Part shown: positions 45,689-54,015 of the stretch, piece by piece
Numbering within the stretch: the stretch's first letter is position 1
Layout of the letters: each line of letters opens with the position of its first letter
Source: Verrucomicrobiia bacterium
GTDB lineage: Bacteria > Verrucomicrobiota > Verrucomicrobiia > Palsa-1439
Direction: 5' to 3'
NCBI GenBank assembly: GCA_022072455.1
Contig: JAJVHY010000011.1
Span: forward strand, 27,683-91,682
DNA length: 64,000 bases
The notes under the pieces: generated by a model
What the model saw: only the letters and a program-made list of their open reading frames with translations
Databases searched by the model: none
What the model was told of the DNA's origin: nothing
Program-made: the position numbers and the translations under genes

Positions 45689-47068
45689 TTACAGCAGCGT
45701 TCCGCTCAGAATCAGCGCCGCCACGCCGAAATAAATGACCAGGCCGGTCACATCCACCAACGTCGCGACAAACGGCGCCGACGAGGCCGCGGGATCAAAC
45801 CCCATCCGCCGCAGCAGAAACGGCAGCATCGAACCTGCCAACGTACCCCACAAAACCACTCCCACCAACGAGAGCCCCACCGTGATGGCCACCAAAAACC
45901 AATGCGGACCATAGATGTTGGAAAACAACGACCAAGCCGTAATCCGCACAAACCCGATCACTCCCAGAATCCCGCCCAGCGCCAACCCCGCCAACACCTC
46001 CCGGCGCATGACCTGCCACCAATCCCGCAGCGTGACCTCCCCCAGCGCCATCGCCCGAATGATCAACGTCGCCGCCTGCGATCCCGAATTCCCCCCGCTC
46101 GAAATGATCAACGGCACAAACAACGCCAGCACCACCGCCTTCGCGATCTCCTCCTCAAAATACCCCATCGCGGTCGCGGTCAACAGTTCGCCCAGAAACA
46201 GCACGACCAACCACCCCGCCCGTTTGCGGATCATCTTCCGCAACGCAATCTGCCGGTACGGCTCATCGAGCGCCTCGCTGCCGCCCATCTTCTGAATGTC
46301 CTCGGTCGCGGCCGCTTCCGCGATGTCGAGCACGTCATCCACCGTCACGATCCCCACCAGCTTGCCGGCCGAATCCACGACCGGCAACGTCGTCCGGTCA
46401 TACTTCCGAAACGCCTCGACGGCTGTCTCCCCGGAGTCCGTCACCTTCAACGCAAAAAATTCCGAGTTCCGGATCTCCCGCACCGGCTGCGCCAGCGGCC
46501 GCAACAAAAACTCGCGGATCCGCACATCATCAATCAGCGTCCCGCCTTCATCCACCACATACAACACATTGAGCGTCTCGCTGTCCCGGCCCACTTGCCG
46601 GACATGATCGAGAACCTGCTGCACCGTCCACTCATCGCGCACCGCGATGAAATCCGGCGTCATCAACCGGCCAATGCTGCCTTCGGGGTACCCGAGCAGA
46701 TGCTGCGCCGTCGCCCGTTCCGCCGGCGACAACAACCCCAACAACTGCGTCACCGCCACGCTCGGCAACTCCTCCAACAACGCCGTCCGATCATCCGGCG
46801 TCATCTCATTGAGGATCCTGACCGTGTCCTCCTGCCCCAACGCCTTCAACAACTGCTTCTGCGTCGCCCGGTCGAGATACTCGAACACATCCGCCGCGAC
46901 CGGTTGCGGCAGGATCCGAAAAATCACCCCCTGCTGCTCGATCGGAAACCCGACAATCGCTTCCGCGAGATCAGCCGGATGCCATTCCGCGAGCACGCCC
47001 TTCAGCTCCGCCAACTTGCGTTGCTCGATCAACTCCTGAATTTCGCTCTGAATGACGTCGGCGATCAT
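45689..47068 (-). CDS. mgtE: MgtE-family magnesium transporter
   Basis: A 459-aa Mg2+ channel. N-terminal superhelical domain (about 1-130: AEWHPADLAEAI, LEELPSVAVTQLL), a CBS pair (about 135-255: MTPDFIAVRDEWTVQQVLDHV, VGIVTVDDVLDI), then five membrane helices with the family motif PLIISSGGNSGSQAATLIIRAMALGEV and, near the end, FVATLVDVTGLVIYFGVA, whose Asp lines the pore. Regulated by Mg2+ binding to the cytoplasmic domains in the family. No riboswitch was recognised upstream. Confidence 0.95.
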   Translation of the reverse strand: MIADVIQSEIQELIEQRKLAELKGVLAEWHPADLAEAIVGFPIEQQGVIFRILPQPVAADVFEYLDRATQKQLLKALGQEDTVRILNEMTPDDRTALLEELPSVAVTQLLGLLSPAERATAQHLLGYPEGSIGRLMTPDFIAVRDEWTVQQVLDHVRQVGRDSETLNVLYVVDEGGTLIDDVRIREFLLRPLAQPVREIRNSEFFALKVTDSGETAVEAFRKYDRTTLPVVDSAGKLVGIVTVDDVLDIAEAAATEDIQKMGGSEALDEPYRQIALRKMIRKRAGWLVVLFLGELLTATAMGYFEEEIAKAVVLALFVPLIISSGGNSGSQAATLIIRAMALGEVTLRDWWQVMRREVLAGLALGGILGVIGFVRITAWSLFSNIYGPHWFLVAITVGLSLVGVVLWGTLAGSMLPFLLRRMGFDPAASSAPFVATLVDVTGLVIYFGVAALILSGTLL

Positions 47069-47173
47069 GGGGTGGAATTACCGGGGCACTTCCTACACGT
47101 GCCGGCGGAAGTTTGCACGGCGAAACTTGCCGGCCCGCACTACCGGTGACATGCCCGCGGAACGGCGGAACGA

Positions 47174-47827
47174 TTACGGAATCGGATTCGCGCCGGCATT
47201 GCTCACCACCGCCGCCAACCGGTCCAGCGCCTCCGCCACCGTCGCCGGGGGACTGCCGGCCCAGTGCCCGGGATTGGCCGGTGAATACGCGCCGGTACTG
47301 AACGACGTCCCGCTGCCGTCCTTGAGGATGCCGTCGGCCCACGTCGCCACCACGGCCGGCGGGTCGGTCCAGGCGAAACTGCCGGCAATGCCCGCGCCGC
47401 CCAGCGGATAACTCCACGCCGCGCTGGCCGGCGAACTGCCGAACCCGCGAAACGTGAACGTGCTGAAATCCTTCCCGGCCAGCCACATGCCGGCCAGATA
47501 GTAGAGCACCAAGCCGGTCGGATTCGTCCAGTAGGGTTGACCGTTGTGCGTGCCGGTCACGGTGTAGGCGCCATTGAACAAGGTGCCGTCGTAGTTCTGG
47601 TTGCCGGCATCGTAGTACACCAACCCGCCGAAGCCGGTCGCGGTGAGGACGCTGGGCGCAGTCAACGTCCGCGCGCCGACATCGAGACTCACGACATTTT
47701 CGGCATCGCGGAGTTGTTGCGGGGCCGCCCCGGCATCAATCAGGTCTTTGAGACCGTTCAACTGACTGCGCAAGAAATCGGCGTCCACGATCTGGCCGTT
47801 TTGGGGATTGCTGGGATCGAAGTGCAT
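47174..47827 (-). CDS. 217-aa protein of unknown function, paralogue of 59363-60016
   Basis: No signal peptide. The N-terminus (FLRSQLNGLKDLIDAGAAPQ) looks like a short helical stalk. A beta-rich core follows (GGLVYYDAGNQNYDGTLF, TVTGTHNGQPYWTNPTGLVL, GMWLAGKDFSTFTFRGFG), and a C-terminal helix (PATVAEALDRLAAVVSNAG). The paralogue at 59363 is nearly identical in the core and differs at both ends. GGAGG lies before the ATG. I do not recognise the family; N-termini of this sort remind me of phage tail or fibre accessory proteins, weakly. Divergent from the restriction-modification gene. Confidence 0.7.
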   Translation of the reverse strand: MHFDPSNPQNGQIVDADFLRSQLNGLKDLIDAGAAPQQLRDAENVVSLDVGARTLTAPSVLTATGFGGLVYYDAGNQNYDGTLFNGAYTVTGTHNGQPYWTNPTGLVLYYLAGMWLAGKDFSTFTFRGFGSSPASAAWSYPLGGAGIAGSFAWTDPPAVVATWADGILKDGSGTSFSTGAYSPANPGHWAGSPPATVAEALDRLAAVVSNAGANPIP

Positions 47828-47947
47828 GGGGTTCCTCCTGCTGGTTAAGGCTACCGGTTTGCGTTCGCGTCCGCTTCTACCAAATCCGCGGGAATTTGTC
47901 AGCCGCAGGCTTGCCGGTGCCGCGCGCCATCGCTACACTCCGCGCCC

Positions 47948-50812
47948 ATGACTCGTGAGCAGGAGCTTGCCAAGTTCGTCGCTTGGGCTGACAAGCACAT
48001 CACCGGCGACGAAAAGGGACAGGCCCAAATCTTCCTCGACCGGCTCTTTCAAGCGTTCGGGCAAACCGGCTCGCTTGATGTCGGCGGCACCCCGGAGTTT
48101 CGTATCCGTAAATCCAGCGAAGACGGCGGCGGCACTTCCTTTGCCGACTTTGTTTGGAAACCAGTCGTGCTCATCGAAATGAAGAAACGCGGCGTCAATC
48201 TCGCCACCCACTTACCGCAAGCTTTCAAATACTGGGAACGCCTCTGCCCCGACCGGCCCCGCTATGTCGTGCTCTGCAACTTTGACGAGTTTCGCATCTA
48301 CGATTTCGACCAGCAGATTGATTCTCCGGTCGATACCGTCACGACCAAGGAACTCCCGGAGCGCTACGGCCCGCTCCGCTTCCTCGAACCGGGCACGCCC
48401 AAGCCGGCCTTTGGCGTGGACCGACTCGCCGTCACCCGCGAGGCCGCCGACAAACTCGCCGCGCTGTTCAACAAACTCACCAAACGCGGCATCGACCGGC
48501 CCCTCGCCCAACGGTTCGTCTTGCAAATGCTCGTCGCGTTGTTCGCGGAAGATATTGACCTCCTTCCAAAATATTTCGTCGCGCAGTTGCTGGACGAATG
48601 CACCACGCCCGCCGACACCTACGACCTGATCGGGGGACTCTTCGCGGCCATGAACACGCGCCAGACCGCCGGCGGGGGCCGTTTCAAGGGCGTCGCGTAC
48701 TTCAACGGTGGCCTCTTCGCCGACCCCGCCCGGATCGAACTCAACAGTTCCGAACTCGTCCTCCTCCGGCAAACCGCCACGTTCAACTGGTCGAACGTCC
48801 AACCCGAAATCTTCGGCGCGCTCTTTCAAGACTCGCTTGATGCCGGCGAACGCCGCGCCTTCGGCGCCCATTACACCAGCCCCACCGACATCATGAAGAT
48901 CGTCCGCCCCACGATTGTGGACCCGTGGCGCGACCAGATCGAAGGCGCGAGAACCCTCAAGGACTTGGGCAAGCTCCGCGACCGGCTCCACAACTTCCGC
49001 GTCCTCGACCCCGCCTGCGGCTCCGGCAACTTCCTCTACATCGCCTACCGGGAACTCAAACGCCTCGAAGCCCGCCTCATCGAGCGCATCAACAACGAAT
49101 TCCCCAGCCGCGCCGAACCGGCGCAACGCCAACTCAGCTTCCTCAGCGCGCAAAACTTCTACGGCATGGACATCAACTCGCTGGCCGTCGAGATCGCCAA
49201 AGTCTCGATGATGATTGCCCGCAAGCTCGCGATTGACGAACTCCACATCACTGAGCCGGCCCTGCCGCTCGACAACCTCGACAAGAATTTCGTGACCACC
49301 GACGCGCTTTTCACCGACTGGCCGAAAGCCGACGTGATTATCGGCAACCCGCCCTTTACCGGCGCAAAATTCCTCAAACCCCAACGCGGCCCCGACTACG
49401 TCAACGCCGTCCGCAAGGCTTACCCCGACGTGCCCGGCATGGCCGACTACTGCGTTTACTGGCTGCGCAAAGCGCACGACCACTTACCGGCCTGCACCGC
49501 TGCCGACCCGGTCGCGGGCCGTGCCGGCCTCGTCGGCACCCAGAACATCCGCAACAACAAATCCCGCGTCGGCGGGCTCGAATACATCATCAAGACCGGC
49601 ACGATCATCGAAGCCGTGGACAATCAACCATGGTCAGGCGAAGCCAACGTTGCCGTCTCAATTGCAAATTGGGTCAAGTCGCAGGATGCCGGCGTGCTCC
49701 CGAAGACGCGCCGCCTCTGGTTCAAAGTCAATCCCCCGGTAGGGACGGCTCGCCGAGCCGTCCGCGACTACGATCTTAACTACCGGGATTGCGACTTCAT
49801 CAACTCCACGCTCTCAGACCAAACCGACGTTGCCGGCGCGAAGGTGTTGACGTGCAACCAAGTCCCGCCGGTTTGTTTTCAAGGCGTGATTCCCGGTTAC
49901 GAAGGCTTCGTCCTGAAGCCAGAGGAAGCGACGACACTCGTCCGGAAAGATTCTGCAAGCGCCAAAGTAATCCATCCGTTCTTAACCGGGCGTGACTTGG
50001 TGACCGGCACAGGCCAGCCCTCACGCTTCGTGATCGATCTGAGCCAGATGGATATGCTCACAGCACAACGGTTCTCCGCCGCGTTTGGCCATGTCAGGGA
50101 ACATGTACTGCCATACGTCAAAGCGAAAGCCGAAACACCCGGCGCAAGCCACGATGACGGCCGCAAAGGCCATCTCGAAAAATGGTGGGAGATGTGGCGA
50201 CCTCGCCCGGTAATGCTTCGCGCGCTCACCGGGTTGCCGCGATACATCGTTTGCTCCGGTGTCACGAAGCGACCGATCTTCGCGTTCGTTCACGCTAGCA
50301 TCCGCCCAGACCATGCGACCTATATGTTCACGCTTCCCGACGACTACAGCTTCGGCATTATGCAATCGAGTACGCACTGGCTGTGGTTCGTTACGAAGTG
50401 CAGCAAATTGACGGAACGTTTTCGCTACACGCCGGAATCCGTCTTCGACACATTCCCGTGGCCGCAGTCGCCGACGGCAAAGCAGATCGAAGCGGTCGCC
50501 GCCGCCGGTCGCGAAGTGCGCCGCGTCCGCGCCGAAGCGTTGAAGAACCTCAAAGGCGGCCTCCGCGCCCTCTACCGCACGCTGGAGTTACCGGGCGCGA
50601 ATCCGTTGAAAGATGCCCACGCCGCACTTGATGCCGCCGTGCTCACCGCCTACGGTTTCAACGCGAAGAAAGATTTGCTCGCGCAATTGCTCGCGCTCAA
50701 CCTCGAAGTTGCCAAACGGATTGAGGACGGCGAGTCAGTGACCGCGCCCGGCGTGCCGAAAGACTATGCGAAGTCGAAGGAGTTGGTGACGGTTGACTGC
50801 ATCCAACCATAG
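47948..50812 (+). CDS. MmeI-like single-chain restriction-modification enzyme (type IIG/IIL)
   Basis: A 954-aa protein combining nuclease, methyltransferase and specificity parts, close to MmeI in length. The N-terminal nuclease motif is D67-x9-E77-x-K79 (ADFVWKPVVLIEMKK), the same spacing as in MmeI. SAM motif I DPACGSGNFLY is near residue 354, and the catalytic motif IV NPPF (IIGNPPFTGAK) near 466, which predicts N6-adenine methylation. A target-recognition region follows (about 600-840), then a C-terminal helical part. A perfect 21-bp palindrome lies inside the gene at 49743-49763. The enzyme protects host DNA on one strand and cuts unmodified DNA. Followed by DUF2513 and a DUF4258/DUF2283 pair. 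Confidence 0.88.
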   Translation: MTREQELAKFVAWADKHITGDEKGQAQIFLDRLFQAFGQTGSLDVGGTPEFRIRKSSEDGGGTSFADFVWKPVVLIEMKKRGVNLATHLPQAFKYWERLCPDRPRYVVLCNFDEFRIYDFDQQIDSPVDTVTTKELPERYGPLRFLEPGTPKPAFGVDRLAVTREAADKLAALFNKLTKRGIDRPLAQRFVLQMLVALFAEDIDLLPKYFVAQLLDECTTPADTYDLIGGLFAAMNTRQTAGGGRFKGVAYFNGGLFADPARIELNSSELVLLRQTATFNWSNVQPEIFGALFQDSLDAGERRAFGAHYTSPTDIMKIVRPTIVDPWRDQIEGARTLKDLGKLRDRLHNFRVLDPACGSGNFLYIAYRELKRLEARLIERINNEFPSRAEPAQRQLSFLSAQNFYGMDINSLAVEIAKVSMMIARKLAIDELHITEPALPLDNLDKNFVTTDALFTDWPKADVIIGNPPFTGAKFLKPQRGPDYVNAVRKAYPDVPGMADYCVYWLRKAHDHLPACTAADPVAGRAGLVGTQNIRNNKSRVGGLEYIIKTGTIIEAVDNQPWSGEANVAVSIANWVKSQDAGVLPKTRRLWFKVNPPVGTARRAVRDYDLNYRDCDFINSTLSDQTDVAGAKVLTCNQVPPVCFQGVIPGYEGFVLKPEEATTLVRKDSASAKVIHPFLTGRDLVTGTGQPSRFVIDLSQMDMLTAQRFSAAFGHVREHVLPYVKAKAETPGASHDDGRKGHLEKWWEMWRPRPVMLRALTGLPRYIVCSGVTKRPIFAFVHASIRPDHATYMFTLPDDYSFGIMQSSTHWLWFVTKCSKLTERFRYTPESVFDTFPWPQSPTAKQIEAVAAAGREVRRVRAEALKNLKGGLRALYRTLELPGANPLKDAHAALDAAVLTAYGFNAKKDLLAQLLALNLEVAKRIEDGESVTAPGVPKDYAKSKELVTVDCIQP
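49743..49763. repeat. Perfect palindrome inside the MmeI-like gene
   Basis: Arms GGACGGCTCG and CGAGCCGTCC with one central base. It is read in frame as part of VGTARRAVRD (about residues 597-606). The design equals another palindrome at 60080-60100, with 10-bp arms and one central base, in noncoding DNA. It looks like a REP-type element accommodated in coding sequence. Confidence 0.7.
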
Positions 50813-50822
50813 GAGGTCGTAA

Positions 50823-51173
50823 ATGAAGCGTGACATGAACTTGATTCGCCTGCTGTTGCTACTGGTAGAAGGCGAAGAGCCTAAGCCGGACTTGAGCGGA
50901 TACACGCAAGAGCAACAAGCTTATCACATGGCCAAGTTGATTGAGGCCAATCTGGTACTTGGTGATGTCTCAAGGGACAATAATGGGATGGCAGTCGGGG
51001 CCGTCGCAACAGAACTGACTTGGCAGGGACACGAGTTTCTGGATGCAGCGCGTAACGAAACGATCTGGAAGAAAGTTGCCGGCAAGGTGGCAAAAGCTGG
51101 CGTCGAGGTCGGCTTGCCAGTGCTTCAACAAATGCTGACCGATACGCTCAAAGAGCACCTCGGAATGAAATGA
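50823..51173 (+). CDS. DUF2513-like protein
   Basis: A 116-aa protein beginning MKRDMNLIRLLLLLVEGE, the usual start of DUF2513 proteins. Internal features YHMAKLIEANLV and LTWQGHEFLDAARNETIWKKV also fit; it looks like a small winged-helix protein. The C-terminal third (VGLPVLQQMLTDTLKEHLG) is amphipathic. AGGAGG precedes it, 10 bp after the R-M gene stop, so it is probably in that transcript. Role unknown; often seen in accessory regions. Confidence 0.8.
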   Translation: MKRDMNLIRLLLLLVEGEEPKPDLSGYTQEQQAYHMAKLIEANLVLGDVSRDNNGMAVGAVATELTWQGHEFLDAARNETIWKKVAGKVAKAGVEVGLPVLQQMLTDTLKEHLGMK

Positions 51174-51424
51174 AGCCGGTACGATTGACGAAACACGCCA
51201 AGGAACAAGCAAGCGAGCGCGGCGCGACGGAAGCCGAGGTCCGGGAAGCCGTCGCCGAAGGATCGCGGGAGCCGGCGAAGCGCAGCCGGGAACTCTGCCG
51301 GTACAATTTCACGTTCGGCAAAACGTGGCAGGGTCAGCCATATGCGATTAAACAGGTCGCCCCGGTCATCAAGGAAGAGGCCAACGAAATTGTTGTCATT
51401 ACCGTGTACACGTTCTACTTTTAG
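51170..51424 (+). CDS. DUF4258-like protein (possible toxin of a pair)
   Basis: An 84-aa basic protein: VRLTKHAKEQASERGATEAEVREAV matches the DUF4258 pattern (H-x-x-x-R-x-x-E-R), a RelE-like fold group. Ends ANEIVVITVYTFYF, a typical terminal strand. Overlaps the DUF2513 stop by four bases (ATGA). With the DUF2283 gene 11 bp later it forms a pair often seen together and suspected to be toxin-antitoxin. Confidence 0.8.
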   Translation: MKPVRLTKHAKEQASERGATEAEVREAVAEGSREPAKRSRELCRYNFTFGKTWQGQPYAIKQVAPVIKEEANEIVVITVYTFYF

Positions 51425-51435
51425 GAGGCCGAGCC

Positions 51436-51696
51436 ATGAAAATCAGCTACGACTCAGAAATTGACGCGCTCTACATTCGCTTTGTCGAAGGTCAGCAGGC
51501 GTGTCGCACCATTCGCTTGAACGAGGAGGTCGCCCTCAACATCGGCGCCGGCGAGACGCTGGTGGGCATTGAGGTCTTGGATGCCAAAGAAGTGCTCGGC
51601 TCCGGTAAAGTTCCCGCAGTCGTGCTCGAAGGACTGGCGTCTTCGGCTGCTCCGCTCGCTGTCCGCGAGAAGCCCGGCAAGAAATACGGGAAGTAG
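51436..51696 (+). CDS. DUF2283 protein (possible antitoxin of a pair)
   Basis: An 86-aa protein, MKISYDSEIDALYIRFVEG, then VALNIGAGETLVGIEVLDAKEVLG: the DUF2283 fold. AGGAGG upstream. Usually partnered with DUF4258, as here. The TAG stop is followed in the same frame by 34 more sense codons (SAHVVGLEVLPVPQLFAK...) before TAA at about 51808. This may be chance or the remains of a longer C-terminus. Confidence 0.82.
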   Translation: MKISYDSEIDALYIRFVEGQQACRTIRLNEEVALNIGAGETLVGIEVLDAKEVLGSGKVPAVVLEGLASSAAPLAVREKPGKKYGK

Positions 51697-51852
51697 TCCG
51701 CACACGTCGTCGGGCTGGAAGTCCTCCCTGTCCCGCAGTTGTTTGCCAAGCATTCCCTGGCTCGCACCAAAGCCGCAGCGCAGGCCAAATCGAGCAAATC
51801 CTCGTAAGTAGCTGCATTGACAATTGTTAGATCGGTTGCCGGTAGTCAAAAC

Positions 51853-52146
51853 CCGTTTGCACCAGCGATAATTGCGTTTGCTATTGGAGCAATAGCATTT
51901 GCTACAGCGCCAATTGCGTTTGCACTTGGAACTGACGCATCGGCTCCCGCACCAATCGCGTTTGCCGTTGGAATAAAAGCATTCGCTCCCGCGCCGAAAG
52001 CGTTTGCAGTGGGCGCGCGTGCAGTCGCTCCCGCGCTAAAAACCATTGCGCCAACCGCACGAGCATTTGCTGTTGGCACAACTGCATCTGCGTCCCGGCC
52101 GAGAGCATTGGCACTGGCAGCCGCAGCATTCGCTGCCGGGTCTTCC
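51853..52146 (+). repeat. 21-bp tandem array A (14 units, 294 bp)
   Basis: Fourteen contiguous units of exactly 21 bp. Most start GCGTTTGC or GCATT(C/T)GC, and alternate units differ in the middle (TTGGA in even units, CCCGCGCC-like in odd units), so the higher-order period is 42 bp. No intervening spacers. Read in the plus frame it gives heptads such as AFAVGIK-AFAPAPK; read on the minus strand it gives ANAIGAG-type heptads. Both strands stay open across the array. It lies about 150 bp before the Fn3-like leader frame. A second array of the same unit length precedes the paralogous gene at 61015-61413. Confidence 0.9.
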
Positions 52147-52293
52147 GCCGGCAGCACCGCCGGGCGGCTGAAAAATTTCTTGCGAGGCCGGCCGCGGATT
52201 GCTAGAAGCGCGACAGGCACCGGCAAGGACAGCCGGGGAGAAACAAATGAACCACCAACGCGCGCTGGTTACTGGTCTAGGAGCCGGTCAGCC

Positions 52294-52383
52294 TTGAGTA
52301 CCCCGCTCGCCCGCTACGGAACCGCCATCTACGGCGTCGCCCGCTATACCAGCGCCAGCAGCGACACAGGAGGCAGGAAACGT
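52294..52383 (+). CDS. Short leader frame before Fn3-like gene A
   Basis: A 30-codon stretch from TTG at 52294 with AGGAG 10 bp upstream, in frame with the next gene and without a stop. Peptide: aromatic residues at five-residue spacing (ARYGTAIYGVARY), then SASSDTGGRKR. Either a separate start giving an N-terminally extended Fn3 protein, or a coincidental open frame. A comparable aromatic-spaced stretch precedes the paralogue at 60824-60904. Confidence 0.4.
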
Positions 52384-53019
52384 ATGGCAGAAGTTGCGTT
52401 GAACCTCAGAAACTTGTCGGTCAACGACAAGATCACCAAAGGCCGCGCGGTCACGACAGCCGCCGGCACCATCGAGGGCACCGCCGTGCTCGGCGCCCCG
52501 CTCCCACCCGAAGCCGCGGAAGTGACCACCAAGACCGACGCCCTCGAATTCGCCCGCGACAAAAAAGCCGCCGCGGATAACGCGGCCAAACTCGCCACGC
52601 AGGAACTCAGCGCAGCCGAGCGCGCGTGGAATACCGCGCTGGCCGACTACGGCCGCTTGGTCGGCACCAAGTCCGGCGGCGTGGCGGCGAAGATCAACGC
52701 CTGCGGACTGGACGTCGCCGGCACCCCAACGCCGATTGGCGAGATGCCCCAGGTGCTGAACCTGGTCGCCACGATCGGTGATCTGACCGGCGAGGTGGAT
52801 TTGGCATGGAACCCCGCCAAGGGTTCCAAGACCTACATCGTCCAACATTGCGAAGACCCGCTGGGCGGGGCGTGGACGCAATTCGATCTGTGCACCGCGA
52901 GCAAGATCACCGTGACCGGGTTGGTCAGCGGCAAGAAGTATTGGTTCCGGGTGGCCGCCAAAGGCAGCGCCCCCGGTCAAGGCCCGTGGAGCGACCCCGC
53001 GCTCAGCATGGCCGCGTAA
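52384..53019 (+). CDS. Fibronectin-III-like protein A
   Basis: A 211-aa protein starting at ATG 52384 with a strong ribosome site (AGGAGG). N-terminus VALNLRNLSVNDKITKGRAV, then a helical stretch with DKKAAADNAAKLATQELSAAERAWNTAL (about residues 55-85), then a C-terminal Fn3-like domain (VDLAWNPAKGSKTYIVQHCEDP ... VSGKKYWFRVAAKGSAPGQGPWSDPA). Same plan as the gene at 60194. No signal peptide. A terminator follows. Function unknown; Fn3 domains usually bind protein or carbohydrate. The frame is open back through the 21-bp array, giving a possible 400-aa product from TTG 51817, which I think less likely. Confidence 0.75.
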   Translation: MAEVALNLRNLSVNDKITKGRAVTTAAGTIEGTAVLGAPLPPEAAEVTTKTDALEFARDKKAAADNAAKLATQELSAAERAWNTALADYGRLVGTKSGGVAAKINACGLDVAGTPTPIGEMPQVLNLVATIGDLTGEVDLAWNPAKGSKTYIVQHCEDPLGGAWTQFDLCTASKITVTGLVSGKKYWFRVAAKGSAPGQGPWSDPALSMAA

Positions 53020-53042
53020 ACCGGTATCGTCACCCAGTCCCG

Positions 53043-53076
53043 AAGGCCGCGCCACGTCGCGCGGCCTTTTCGTTTT
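53043..53076 (+). terminator. Intrinsic terminator after Fn3-like gene A
   Basis: Stem AAGGCCGCGC / GCGCGGCCTT with loop CACGTC, followed by TTCGTTTT. Ends the accessory transcript and separates it from the convergent epimerase gene. Confidence 0.87.
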
Positions 53077-53082
53077 CCGCCG

Positions 53083-54015
53083 CTACGTCAACTGGTGCCG
53101 GTACCACGCGACGGCTTTTTCGATCCCGGCCTGGAAATCCACCGTCGGCGTCCAGTTCAACAGCTTGGCGGCTTTTGCGATGTCGGCTTGGCTGTCCTTG
53201 ATGTCGCCGGCCCGCGGCGGTTCGAACTTCGGTTTGATCTTCTGGCCGGTAATCTGGTTGATGACGTCCACCAGATCGAGCAGCGAAATCCGGCCCCCAC
53301 ACGCCACGTTGAACGACTCCCCACACGCCGCCTTGCCGGCGGTGCAGGCGGCGAGATTGCCGGCGATCACGTTTTCCACGTGCGAGAAATCCCGGGTCTG
53401 TTGACCGTCGCCAAAAATCGTCGGCGGCTCCCCTTTCAGGATCGCCGTGATGAAACGCGGAATTACCGCCGCGTAGGCCGACGCCGGGTTTTGGCGGGGG
53501 CCGAACACGTTGAAGTACCGGAGCGACACCGTTTCCAGGCCGTAGAGCTGGTAGAAGCACCGGCAATAGTATTCACCGGTAATCTTGTGGACCGCGTACG
53601 GCGACAATGGCGACGGAATCATGTCCTCGCGTTTGGGCAACGTCGGCGACTCGCCATAGACGCTCGACGACGAACTGAAGACCACGCGTTGCACGCCGGC
53701 ATCGCGGGCAGCAATCAGGACATTCAGCGTCCCGGTGATGTTGGCGGCATGGGTCGCGGCCGGTTCCTCGACTGACCGGGGCACGCTGGGCATGGCGCCC
53801 ATGTGAATGACGTAGCGCACGCCGGCCACCGCTCGTTTGACAGCGGCGGGATCGGCGAGGTCGCCTTCCACGACTTCGGGTTGACCGATCAGGTTGGCGC
53901 GTTTGCCGGATGAGAAATTGTCGAAGACCCGGACACTTTTGCCGGCTTTGAGCAGATGTTCGGTGATGTTCGAGCCAATGAAGCCGGCCCCGCCGGTAAT
54001 GAGGTAGTCAATCAT
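53083..54015 (-). CDS. NAD-dependent sugar-nucleotide epimerase (SDR family)
   Basis: A 310-aa extended SDR, probably a UDP-glucose/UDP-GlcNAc 4-epimerase. NAD-binding GGAGFIGSNI at residues 7-16, catalytic Ser region VVFSSSSSVYG, Tyr-Lys in SPYAVHK, and YFNVFGPRQNP. The substrate cannot be fixed by eye. The start at 54015 overlaps the SGNH hydrolase stop (ATGA). It is last in the eight-gene operon and could supply precursors for surface polysaccharide. Confidence 0.9.
   Translation of the reverse strand: MIDYLITGGAGFIGSNITEHLLKAGKSVRVFDNFSSGKRANLIGQPEVVEGDLADPAAVKRAVAGVRYVIHMGAMPSVPRSVEEPAATHAANITGTLNVLIAARDAGVQRVVFSSSSSVYGESPTLPKREDMIPSPLSPYAVHKITGEYYCRCFYQLYGLETVSLRYFNVFGPRQNPASAYAAVIPRFITAILKGEPPTIFGDGQQTRDFSHVENVIAGNLAACTAGKAACGESFNVACGGRISLLDLVDVINQITGQKIKPKFEPPRAGDIKDSQADIAKAAKLLNWTPTVDFQAGIEKAVAWYRHQLT

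Noticed and set aside
45902..47149. 415-aa plus-strand frame over mgtE
   Set aside because: Extreme Arg/Pro/His composition and no domain; mgtE on the minus strand is complete.
48212..49483. 423-aa minus-strand frame over the MmeI-like gene
   Set aside because: Shadow of the R-M gene, whose nuclease and methylase motifs are on the plus strand.
51846..52226. Minus-strand 126-aa YadA-like heptad protein across array A
   Set aside because: No ribosome site, start or secretion signal; open frames on both strands follow automatically from a 21-bp period.
51817..53019. 400-aa continuous plus-strand protein from TTG, fusing array heptads to the Fn3-like domain
   Set aside because: Residues between array and leader look like noise, the TTG lacks a good ribosome site, and strong sites lie at 52294 and 52384. 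Kept only as an alternative.
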